From the NCBI GenBank assembly GCA_900756715.1, contig CAAELC010000145.1, forward strand, positions 1 through 13,030: 13,030 bases of DNA. Reading direction: 5' to 3'. The DNA is from an uncultured Oscillospiraceae bacterium (GTDB lineage Bacteria > Bacillota > Clostridia > Oscillospirales > Oscillospiraceae). A program made the position numbers and the translations under genes. Positions 6,615 through 13,030 of the stretch are shown in pieces (position 1 is the stretch's first letter; each line of letters starts with the position of its first letter). The notes under the pieces were generated by a model. The model did not search any database and was not told the DNA's origin. It worked only from the letters and a program-made list of their open reading frames with translations.

Positions 6615-6630
6615 TGCCCTGCACAGGGCA
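6615..6630 (+). repeat. Inverted repeat in the pth leader
   Basis: TGCCCTG-CA-CAGGGCA, with 7-bp arms. It shares the GCCCTG...CAGGGC arms with the repeat at 6506-6520. The rest of 6568-6758 holds no gene I can support; a 10-nt repeat AACAGAACCA at 6730-6739 and 6750-6759 brackets the pth ribosome binding site. Confidence 0.4.
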
Positions 6631-6758
6631 GAAAACGGCTCAGTGCAGGAGGATACGGAAACCATTTTCAGGTACGCGGCGAAGATGCCGAAGACGCCGG
6701 GAGGGATGAAACGGCCTTCACAAAAGCAGAACAGAACCACAGCAGGAGGAACAGAACC

Positions 6759-7346
6759 ATGCTATTTGGAAAACAACGCTCCGGGGGCTTTACCTGGCTG
6801 ATAGTCGGGCTGGGAAACCCGGGATCAAAATATGAGGACACCCGGCACAACATGGGGTTTCAGACCATAGACCGTTTTGCTGAAAAGGAAGGACTTCGTT
6901 TCAGCAAGCTGCGCTTTAAGGCATGGACGGCAGAGTGGAAAACCGGCAGCGGCGAAAAGGTGCTGCTTATGAAGCCCCAGACCTATATGAATCTATCCGG
7001 CGAGAGTGCGGGGGAGGCAGCCCGGTTTTACAAAATTCCGCCGGAGCGGGTGCTGGTAATATCAGACGATGTGTCCCTGCCCGCCGGGAAGCTGCGGCTG
7101 CGGGCAGGCGGCTCTGCCGGAGGACACAATGGGCTGAAAAACATCATCCAGCATCTGGGCAGCGACCACTTCCCGCGAATCAAGGTGGGCGTGGGTGCGC
7201 CGGAACACGACATGGTGGACTGGGTAATCGGCAAGGTGTCAGGTGAGGATGCCAAGGTGCTGCAGCAGGCCATCGACCGGGCGGCAGAGGCTATCCCGGT
7301 GGTGCTGGAGCAGGGACTGGAACGGGCCATGAACCGATTCAACTGA
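6759..7346 (+). CDS. pth: Peptidyl-tRNA hydrolase
   Basis: Cleaves peptidyl-tRNAs released prematurely from ribosomes and recycles the tRNA; monomeric cytosolic enzyme. The 195 residues are normal. Catalytic positions are visible with a constant offset of 10 from the E. coli numbering: N20 in LGNPG, H30 in TRHN, N78 in TYMNLSG, D103 in SDDVSLP and N124 in GGHNGLKN. The offset comes from an N-terminal extension (MLFGKQRSGGFT) before the usual WLIVGLGNPG. ATG 6759 is supported by AGGAGG 9 nt upstream. It is expected to be cotranscribed with mfd, an order conserved in many Bacillota (spoVC/pth-mfd in Bacillus). Confidence 0.96.
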   Translation: MLFGKQRSGGFTWLIVGLGNPGSKYEDTRHNMGFQTIDRFAEKEGLRFSKLRFKAWTAEWKTGSGEKVLLMKPQTYMNLSGESAGEAARFYKIPPERVLVISDDVSLPAGKLRLRAGGSAGGHNGLKNIIQHLGSDHFPRIKVGVGAPEHDMVDWVIGKVSGEDAKVLQQAIDRAAEAIPVVLEQGLERAMNRFN

Positions 7347-7387
7347 TTGGCCGGAGCAAGGAGCAGGCGCTTGGCGAATGGGTGGCC

Positions 7388-7505
7388 GGTCAGGCGGGTA
7401 GCGGAAAAAGTGCGCGGCCCGATGGGCAGCCGACTGTGCATGCGGGCGCCGGAACAGACACACGGTCTGGCAGACGGCGGAAGAAGTGCGCAGCCTGACG
7501 GACAA
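7388..7505 (+). repeat. Diverged 42-nt direct repeat in the pth-mfd gap
   Basis: Copies at 7388-7429 and 7464-7505 match at 31 of 42 positions, with their starts 76 nt apart; 10 of the 11 differences are transitions. Both contain the core GCGGAARAAGTGCGCRGCC. The rest of the 251-nt gap 7347-7597 shows no gene that I can support: a TTG-started frame at 7347-7577 has no ribosome binding site of its own and low-complexity Arg/Gly-rich content. Confidence 0.5.
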
Positions 7506-7584
7506 AGCATTCTTCTCGGTGGTCACAGATTTTCTCAGGATTTCAGGAAATTTAAAGGTTCGGCGAATAGGATATAGAATGGAG

Positions 7585-7590
7585 AGGAGG
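7585..7590 (+). promoter_or_regulatory. Ribosome binding site that fixes the mfd TTG start
   Basis: AGGAGG lies 7 nt before TTG 7598. The nearby ATG at 7579 is out of frame, so TTG is the best start. Confidence 0.75.
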
Positions 7591-7597
7591 CAGCTGT

Positions 7598-10500
7598 TTG
7601 AAACGAATACTGGAGGAAATACTGCTGCTTCCCGAAATGCAGCATGTGCAGCAGGAGCTTTCCGGCGGGAAGGGCTGCGCACTGGTGACAGGGCTTGGGC
7701 CTGTGCACCGCAGCTTATGCGCAGCGGCGCTGGGCGGCGCGATGAAGCGCCCTCTTGTGGCTGTGTGCAGCGACGAGGGCGAGTGCAAGCGGCTGGCAGG
7801 CGATCTGGAGGCCCTGACGGGGCAGCGCCCCCTGCTGCTGCCGGGGCGGGAGCTTTCCCTGCGGCCCGGTGCGGTGCAGAGCCGCCAATGGGCCTATCAG
7901 CGGCTGGAAGCCCTGCACCGGCTGCTGGACGAGCCGGAGCAGGCCGTGGTAACCACCGCCGGCGCTCTGTGCCAGCGGTGCATCCCACAGGCGGTGCTGG
8001 CAGACTCCGTCACAGAGCTTATTCCCGGCCAGCAGCATGACATACAGGCCCTGTGCCGCCGTCTGGCGGCGGCAGGCTACAGCCGGTGTGAGCAGGTGGA
8101 AGGGCCGGGACAATTTGCTTTGCGGGGCGGAATTCTGGATGTATTCTCGCCGGGGGCAGAGGCCCCGGTGCGGTGCGAGTTTTTTGACGACGAAATCGAC
8201 TCGCTGGGGGTATTTGACCCCGGCACCCAGCGGCGAACGCAGAACATTGACCACGCCCTGCTGCTGCCGGCAGGCGAGGTGCTGCCAGGCTGGCAGGAGG
8301 GCTGCGCGGAGCAGGCAGCGGCAAAGCTGGAAAAGGCGGCGGCAAGACTGCGGAAAAAGCCGGGCCGGGAGGTACTGGTGCAGACGCTGGAGCAGGACGC
8401 GGAAAGCCTGCGCCAGGGCACAGCGGACAGCAGCAGCGACCGGCTGATGGCGGCGGTATACGAGGATTTTGAGACGCCCCTTTCCTATCTGGCGGAAAAC
8501 GCGCTGGTATGCATCAGTGAAAGCGCCCGGGTGGCCGAGGGGCTGAAGGGCTGGCTGTGGCAGCGGCGGGAGGACCTGACAGCCGCCGGGGAAAACGGAT
8601 GGCTGGCAGGAGAGTTTGCCGCCCTGCAGACGGACGAGACAGGGCTGGTTTCCGCGCTGAGCCGCCACCCGGTGTGCCAGATGGAAAGTCTGCCCACCAG
8701 CCGGTATCTGGTAACACCCACGGCACTGGTACAGGTTGCCGCCAAGCAACTGTCGGCCTATGGCGGAAGTCTGGACACGGCGGTGACCGATCTGACCCAC
8801 TATCTTACCGGCGGTTACCGGGTGATGGTGCTGTGCGGCGGCGAGGTGCGGGCCAGAAACTTTGAGCGTCTATTGCAGGAAAGAAAGCTGCCGGCAGCGG
8901 TGGATTTTTCCCCGGAGGCCATGCCGAAGCGGGGACAGGTGCTGGTATCGGTGGGTGCCCTGTCCGCAGGAAGCGAATGGCCGGCGCTGAAGCTGGCCAT
9001 CCTGACCGAGGGGCAGCTGACGGCAAAAGTGGCCGGAAAGACGCCCCGGCGGGGCAAGCAGCCCCGGGATGAGAGCCGGCAGAGGCTGCAGTCCTACACC
9101 GATCTGACGCCGGGGGATCTGGTGGTGCACCAGCACCACGGCATCGGCCGGTTTGTGGGGATGATCCGCATGCCGGTGGACGGCGTGGAAAAGGACTACA
9201 TCAAAATCGCCTACGCCGGGACGGACTGCCTGTATGTTCCGGCCACCCAGCTGGATCTGGTGAGCAAGTACATCGGCGGGGGCGAGGACAGCGAACACAC
9301 CCGGCTGAACCGGCTGGGCGGCACCGAGTGGGCCAAAACCACCCACCGGGCCAAGGCGGCGGCGCGAGATCTGGCGGACGGTTTAATCCGCCTGTATGCC
9401 CAGCGGCAGCGGCTGGAGGGCTTTGCTTTTTCGCCGGATTCCCCGTGGCAGCAGGAATTTGAGGACGCCTTTGACTACACGGAAACGGACGACCAGCTGC
9501 GGTGCATTCAGGAAATCAAGCACGACATGGAGCAGCCCCGGCCCATGGACCGGCTGCTGTGCGGCGATGTGGGCTACGGCAAAACGGAAGTGGCGCTGCG
9601 GGCCGTGATGAAATGCATTCTGGACGGCAAGCAGGCCGCCATTCTGGTGCCCACCACGGTGCTGGCCCAGCAGCATTATGCAACGGCTATGAGCCGGTTC
9701 CGCTCCTTCCCGGTGACGGTGGAGGTGTTGAGCCGGTTCCGAAGCGGCAAGCAGGCAAAGGACATTCTGGAACGGACGGCACAGGGAAAGGTGGACCTGC
9801 TGATCGGCACCCACAAGCTGCTGCAGAAGAATGTCATCTTCAAGGATCTGGGGCTGCTGATTATCGACGAGGAGCAGCGTTTCGGCGTGGCTGCCAAGGA
9901 ACAGCTGCGGGAGCGGGCCAGACAGGTGGACACACTGACCCTGTCCGCCACACCCATCCCCCGGACGCTGAACATGGCGCTTTCCGGCATACGGGACATG
10001 TCCACCATTGAGGAGCCGCCCCGGGACCGCCAGCCGGTGCAGACCTATGTGGCAGAACACGACTGGGGGCTGCTGGCGGAGGCCATGCGCCGGGAGCTGA
10101 ACCGGGGCGGGCAGGTCTATTATCTGCACAACCGGGTGGAGGACATCGAAAGCACCGCCGGACGCATCCGGCAGCTGCTGGGAGAGGACACGGCCATTGC
10201 CGTGGCCCACGGAAAAATGACGGAGCAGGCCCTGAGCCGGGTGATGCAGCAGATGTCCGACGGCGAGGTGCAGGTGCTGGTGTGCACCACCATCATTGAA
10301 ACGGGAATTGACATTCCCAATGTGAACACGCTGATTATTGAGGATGCTGACCGGATGGGCCTTGCCCAGCTGCATCAGATTCGGGGACGCATCGGGCGCA
10401 GCACCCGGCGGGCCTATGCCTATCTTACCTTCCGGACGGGAAAGGTTTTGTCGGAGGTGGCCAGCAAACGCCTGACGGCCATCAAGGAATATGTGGAGTT

Positions 10501-11155
10501 CGGCTCCGGGTTCAAGATTGCCATGCGGGATCTGGAAATACGGGGCGCAGGCAATCTGCTGGGGCCGGAACAGTCGGGCTATATGATGAGCGTTGGATAC
10601 GACATGTATCTGAAGCTGCTCAGCGACGCGGTTCTGGAGCAGCAGGGCAAGGCGGCGGAGATTCGCCCGGAATGCGCAGCCGACCTGACCGTATCGGCCT
10701 ATATCCCGGACGGATATGTACCCCAGCCCCGGCAGCGGATGGATCTGTATCGCCGCATTGCCGCCGTGCGCACGGCGGAGGATTCCGGCGAGCTGCTGGA
10801 CGAACTGCTGGATCGGTTCGGAGAGCCGCCTAAGGCCGTGACGGCGCTGCTGGAGGTGGCGCTGCTGCGGGCAGCGGCGGCGGAGGCAGGCATCTGCGAC
10901 ATCACCCAGAAGGGACGGCAGCTGGTGTTTCGCTTTACCGAACGGGTACACGCACCCAGCCTGATTGCCCTGTGCCAGATGGCGGGGTATCGGAGCAGAC
11001 TGCTGCTGCATTCAGGTAAGGAGCCATATATGACCCTGCATCTGAGAGAGGGCGAGGACGCCCTGACGGCGGCCTCTGCCTTTACAGAGCACCTGAGGCT
11101 GAAACAAGAGGAAATTACGGGCGGGCAGCCCGACAATGGAGGAAATGAGACATGA
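7598..11155 (+). CDS. mfd: Transcription-repair coupling factor
   Basis: ATP-dependent DNA translocase that pushes stalled RNA polymerase off damaged DNA and recruits UvrA for strand-specific excision repair. At 1185 residues it is full length for the family. Order seen: N-terminal UvrB-like region (about 1-480); RNA-polymerase-interacting CarD-like domain (about 501-570, beginning TDLTPGDLVVHQHHGIGRF); helicase domain 1 with Walker A GDVGYGKTE (656-664) and the DEEQ box (757-760); SATPIPRT motif; helicase domain 2 with the arginine-finger motif QIRGRIGRS (927-935); and a C-terminal TRCF domain (about 1020-1150). The UvrB-like region lacks an obvious Walker A motif, as is normal for Mfd. It starts with TTG after a strong ribosome binding site and overlaps the following lipoprotein gene by ATGA. 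Confidence 0.98.
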   Translation: MKRILEEILLLPEMQHVQQELSGGKGCALVTGLGPVHRSLCAAALGGAMKRPLVAVCSDEGECKRLAGDLEALTGQRPLLLPGRELSLRPGAVQSRQWAYQRLEALHRLLDEPEQAVVTTAGALCQRCIPQAVLADSVTELIPGQQHDIQALCRRLAAAGYSRCEQVEGPGQFALRGGILDVFSPGAEAPVRCEFFDDEIDSLGVFDPGTQRRTQNIDHALLLPAGEVLPGWQEGCAEQAAAKLEKAAARLRKKPGREVLVQTLEQDAESLRQGTADSSSDRLMAAVYEDFETPLSYLAENALVCISESARVAEGLKGWLWQRREDLTAAGENGWLAGEFAALQTDETGLVSALSRHPVCQMESLPTSRYLVTPTALVQVAAKQLSAYGGSLDTAVTDLTHYLTGGYRVMVLCGGEVRARNFERLLQERKLPAAVDFSPEAMPKRGQVLVSVGALSAGSEWPALKLAILTEGQLTAKVAGKTPRRGKQPRDESRQRLQSYTDLTPGDLVVHQHHGIGRFVGMIRMPVDGVEKDYIKIAYAGTDCLYVPATQLDLVSKYIGGGEDSEHTRLNRLGGTEWAKTTHRAKAAARDLADGLIRLYAQRQRLEGFAFSPDSPWQQEFEDAFDYTETDDQLRCIQEIKHDMEQPRPMDRLLCGDVGYGKTEVALRAVMKCILDGKQAAILVPTTVLAQQHYATAMSRFRSFPVTVEVLSRFRSGKQAKDILERTAQGKVDLLIGTHKLLQKNVIFKDLGLLIIDEEQRFGVAAKEQLRERARQVDTLTLSATPIPRTLNMALSGIRDMSTIEEPPRDRQPVQTYVAEHDWGLLAEAMRRELNRGGQVYYLHNRVEDIESTAGRIRQLLGEDTAIAVAHGKMTEQALSRVMQQMSDGEVQVLVCTTIIETGIDIPNVNTLIIEDADRMGLAQLHQIRGRIGRSTRRAYAYLTFRTGKVLSEVASKRLTAIKEYVEFGSGFKIAMRDLEIRGAGNLLGPEQSGYMMSVGYDMYLKLLSDAVLEQQGKAAEIRPECAADLTVSAYIPDGYVPQPRQRMDLYRRIAAVRTAEDSGELLDELLDRFGEPPKAVTALLEVALLRAAAAEAGICDITQKGRQLVFRFTERVHAPSLIALCQMAGYRSRLLLHSGKEPYMTLHLREGEDALTAASAFTEHLRLKQEEITGGQPDNGGNET

Positions 11156-12237
11156 AAAAACAACTGATCCGCTTTTGCGCCGGGCTGCTGGCGTCCATCG
11201 TGCTGGTGGGGTGCGTGGCTTACATGGGCAACATGCCCAACGGCAAACGAACCGACGGCATTTTCTATGAGGCCAGCGGCATCCATCCCGACGCCGCACT
11301 GCTGATGGTGAACAACCGGGCGGTGTCCGCGGAGGAGTTTCTGTACTGGCTGGCCTACGACTGCGACTATCTGACGGCGCGGATCGGCACGGTGGATTTT
11401 AACCAGAAGGTGGGAGACACCATGACCTATGGCCAGTACGCCATGAACGACGCGGAAAGCGCCGTGGTGCTGTACGAAGTGGTGCGCCAGTGGGCGGAAG
11501 CCGCCGGTGTGACCCTGACGGACGAGGATCAGGCGGCGCTGAATCAGCAGCGGGAGCAGTATGTGCAGTACTACGGCGGCGAGGAGGGCTATGCCCAGCA
11601 GCTGGCGCTGATGGGCATCAGCGAGGAGTGCTTCCAGCGCATCAACGAGACCTATTTCCTGTACAGCAGGCTGAGCGCGTCCTACTGTTCCGATGGCGGC
11701 GCGCTGCGGCCCTCGGACGAGGAGGTGGCCGCCTTTGCCAGCCAGAACGCCTATTACACGGTGCAGCCTCTGTACTGGACCATCAGCGGCGATGAAAGCG
11801 CCGACGCGGCCTCCCGGGCACAGGCGGAGGACTTTGCCCAGCAGCTGAAGAACGCCGGAGACAAGGAGAGCAAGTATCAGGAGCTGGCAGCACTGCTGGC
11901 AATCGAAACCAGCGAGGGCGGCCAGACCTTCTCCGGCAGCACTCTGGGCGAGGAGCTGACTGCTGCTATTGCCGCGCTGGGCGAGGGCGAGGTCAGCGAT
12001 GTGGTGGAAACCGACGGCGGATACTATGTATTCCTGCGCAAGCCCGTGGACGCCTCCGCCCTGCTGACGGCTATGTTTGACAGCGAAGTGGCGCAGCGCC
12101 GGGAAAGCGCTGCGGTAAAATACAGCAGCCGCTATTACAGCAAGCTGAGTGTGGCGGACTTCTACAGTAAACTGACCAAGCAGCGCAGTGCCATGAGCAG
12201 CACGGACGCTTCCGGCGACGCGAACAACGCAGGATAA
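11152..12237 (+). CDS. PrsA/parvulin-like lipoprotein (predicted extracytoplasmic foldase)
   Basis: A 361-residue predicted lipoprotein. The signal peptide has Lys residues at 2-3, a hydrophobic core and a lipobox LVGC with the acylated Cys at position 21. The middle has a SurA/trigger-factor-like helical region (about 50-200). A parvulin-like segment follows (about 205-305), whose end, from GEELTAAIAALGEGEVSDVVETDGGYYVF, fits the family. The usual start of the rotamase fold (a His-Ile-Leu strand) is not seen and the domain looks short, so it may be a chaperone without isomerase activity. The tail is Ser/Ala/Asn-rich. GGAGG lies 9 nt before the ATG, which overlaps the mfd stop codon as ATGA, implying translational coupling. 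A PrsA/SurA-like gene after mfd is common in Clostridia. Confidence 0.75.
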   Translation: MKKQLIRFCAGLLASIVLVGCVAYMGNMPNGKRTDGIFYEASGIHPDAALLMVNNRAVSAEEFLYWLAYDCDYLTARIGTVDFNQKVGDTMTYGQYAMNDAESAVVLYEVVRQWAEAAGVTLTDEDQAALNQQREQYVQYYGGEEGYAQQLALMGISEECFQRINETYFLYSRLSASYCSDGGALRPSDEEVAAFASQNAYYTVQPLYWTISGDESADAASRAQAEDFAQQLKNAGDKESKYQELAALLAIETSEGGQTFSGSTLGEELTAAIAALGEGEVSDVVETDGGYYVFLRKPVDASALLTAMFDSEVAQRRESAAVKYSSRYYSKLSVADFYSKLTKQRSAMSSTDASGDANNAG

Positions 12238-12247
12238 TGCGGGAAAT

Positions 12248-12266
12248 CGCCCAATTCGCTTGGGCG
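12248..12266 (+). terminator. Weak terminator candidate after the lipoprotein gene
   Basis: CGCCCAA-TTCGC-TTGGGCG, a perfect 7-bp hairpin 10 nt after the stop codon. It is followed by TTATGACG rather than a U tract, so termination may be inefficient. It is the only hairpin candidate I found before the thiolase promoter. Confidence 0.4.
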
Positions 12267-12345
12267 TTATGACGAAAAAGAAATGCCTGTTATTGCCACA
12301 TTTAACAATTTTCTATTTGAAGGGCGTTTTTGTTGGTTTTGACCG

Positions 12346-12374
12346 TTGACTATTGTTAAAAAATTGACTATTAT
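12346..12374 (+). promoter_or_regulatory. Sigma-A promoter for the thiolase gene
   Basis: TTGACT (12346-12351), a 17-nt spacer and TATTAT (12369-12374): five of six matches in each box. Transcription would start near 12381, giving a leader of about 55 nt before an AGGAGG ribosome binding site and ATG 12436. Confidence 0.8.
12353..12370 (+). promoter_or_regulatory. Rex-like operator in the thiolase promoter
   Basis: TTGTTAA-AAAA-TTGACTA matches the known Rex consensus TTGTTAA-N4-TTAACAA at 12 of 14 positions. It fills the spacer and touches the -10 box, where binding would block RNA polymerase. Rex is an NADH/NAD+-sensing repressor known to control thiolase and butyrate genes in Clostridia. 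A lone half-site TTAACAA lies at 12302-12308. Confidence 0.5.
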
Positions 12375-12435
12375 GGTGGTGCTTTAAGAAAAAAGCATGC
12401 CAGATACGAATTATCATATTAGGAGGAATAGATTC

Positions 12436-13030
12436 ATGAAAGACCTGTATGTCGTAAACTGCTGCAGAACTGCCATTGGCTCTTTTGGTGGTTCCCTGAA
12501 GAACACCCCCGCCGCCGAGATGGGCGCCATCGTGGTGAAGGAAGCCCTGAAGCGCGCTAATGTGGCTCCCGAGAATGTGGACGAGCTGATGTTCGGTTGC
12601 ATCCTGACTGCCGCTCAGGGCCAGAATGTGGCCCGTCAGGTTTCCATCAAGGCCGGCATCCCCTACTCCGTGCCCGCTTACACCGTGGGTATGGTGTGCG
12701 GCTCCGGCATGAAGTCTGTGATCGAGGGCGCCCGCTCCATTCTGGCCGGTGATTCCGACATCGTGGTCTGCGGCGGCACCGAGAACATGAGCGCCGCTCC
12801 CTTTGCTGCTCCGGACGCCCGCTGGGGCGCTCGTATGGGCGACAAGAAGCTGGTGGACACCATGATCAAGGATGGCCTGTGGGATGCTTACAACAACTAT
12901 CACATGGGCACCACCGCTGAGAACATCAACGACATCTGGGGTATCACCCGCCGCGAGCAGGATGAGTTTGCTGCCGCTTCCCAGCAGAAGGCCTGCGCCG
13001 CCCGCGATTCCGGCCGTTTCGACGATGAGA
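12436..13030 (+). CDS. Acetyl-CoA C-acetyltransferase (thiolase), 3' end cut by window
   Basis: The first 198 complete codons of a thiolase, which condenses two acetyl-CoA to acetoacetyl-CoA, the first step towards butyrate in many Clostridia, or runs in reverse in fatty acid breakdown. Visible family features: RTAIGSFGGSL near the N-terminus, the acyl-accepting Cys88 in MVCGSGMKSV, GGTENMSAAPF, and YHMGTTAENI. The second half, with the GHP and CxGGG motifs, lies outside the window. The residue three before Cys88 is Gly (TVGMVC), where the family usually has Asn. AGGAGG lies 9 nt before the ATG. Codon use (frequent GCT, GGT, CGT and AAG) differs from the neighbouring mfd and lipoprotein genes and suggests high expression. 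It has its own promoter with a Rex-like operator, so it begins a new transcription unit. Confidence 0.93.
   Translation, partial: MKDLYVVNCCRTAIGSFGGSLKNTPAAEMGAIVVKEALKRANVAPENVDELMFGCILTAAQGQNVARQVSIKAGIPYSVPAYTVGMVCGSGMKSVIEGARSILAGDSDIVVCGGTENMSAAPFAAPDARWGARMGDKKLVDTMIKDGLWDAYNNYHMGTTAENINDIWGITRREQDEFAAASQQKACAARDSGRFDDE

Noticed and set aside
6710..6805. Short frame starting ATG just before pth, overlapping its 5' end
   Set aside because: The GGAGG is directly next to the ATG, which is too close, and the frame overlaps pth without recognisable content.
7347..7577. A 76-codon frame directly after pth, the same length as Bacillus Fin and in the same position
   Set aside because: It has no Cys residues for the zinc site expected of Fin, a TTG start without a ribosome binding site, and Arg/Gly-rich composition. 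The length match looks accidental.
7551..7578. TTTAAA-N16-TATAGA as an mfd promoter
   Set aside because: Transcription would start at or within the mfd ribosome binding site, leaving almost no leader; weak boxes.
9383..11011. A 542-codon minus-strand frame antisense to mfd
   Set aside because: mfd is certain on the plus strand; the antisense translation resembles no known family and follows from mfd codon bias.
1..13030. CRISPR array, transposon, prophage, toxin-antitoxin or defence system
   Set aside because: No repeat-spacer pattern, transposase, integrase or such gene is visible; all long genes are housekeeping or sporulation types.

Overview
The window is ordinary chromosomal backbone from a Gram-positive anaerobe, most likely a spore-forming member of class Clostridia close to Oscillospiraceae/Ruminococcaceae. 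Evidence seen: GC-rich coding DNA, AGGAGG-type ribosome binding sites, GTG and TTG starts, AT-rich sigma-A promoters, a SpoIIQ-like membrane protein, a pth-mfd-PrsA-like cluster, and a thiolase of the kind used for butyrate or acetoacetyl-CoA synthesis. The family assignment is inference. I see no tRNA, rRNA, insertion sequence, prophage or CRISPR array.

Left part, minus strand (1-5034). A sigma-A promoter at 5006-5034 reads leftwards into trmL (tRNA wobble 2'-O-methyltransferase), pgk, tpiA and gpmI, which encode three enzymes of lower and middle glycolysis; gapA and eno are not here. The unit ends at a strong bidirectional terminator (753-796). Beyond it is a membrane-anchored M23/LytM protein that looks like SpoIIQ. 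A sigma-F/sigma-G-like promoter sits inside the terminator hairpin and points at this gene.

Divergent intergenic region (4962-5526). It is AT-rich and holds the glycolysis promoter on the minus strand and an extended -10 promoter for prs on the plus strand. The prs transcript would have a leader of almost 300 nt containing three stacked short reading frames.

Right part, plus strand (5527-12237). prs (PRPP synthetase) ends in a terminator hairpin that abuts a second extended -10 promoter, which can drive pth (peptidyl-tRNA hydrolase), mfd (transcription-repair coupling factor, TTG start) and a PrsA/parvulin-like lipoprotein coupled to mfd by an ATGA overlap. The pth-mfd gap carries a diverged 42-nt direct repeat.

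Right edge (12238-13030). A near-consensus sigma-A promoter with a Rex-like NADH-responsive operator in its spacer leads to a thiolase gene cut by the window end.

I found no obviously new multi-gene system. The most interesting signals are regulatory: the putative forespore promoter inside a terminator, the same promoter-in-terminator layout between prs and pth, the prs leader reading frames, and the Rex-like site at the thiolase promoter.
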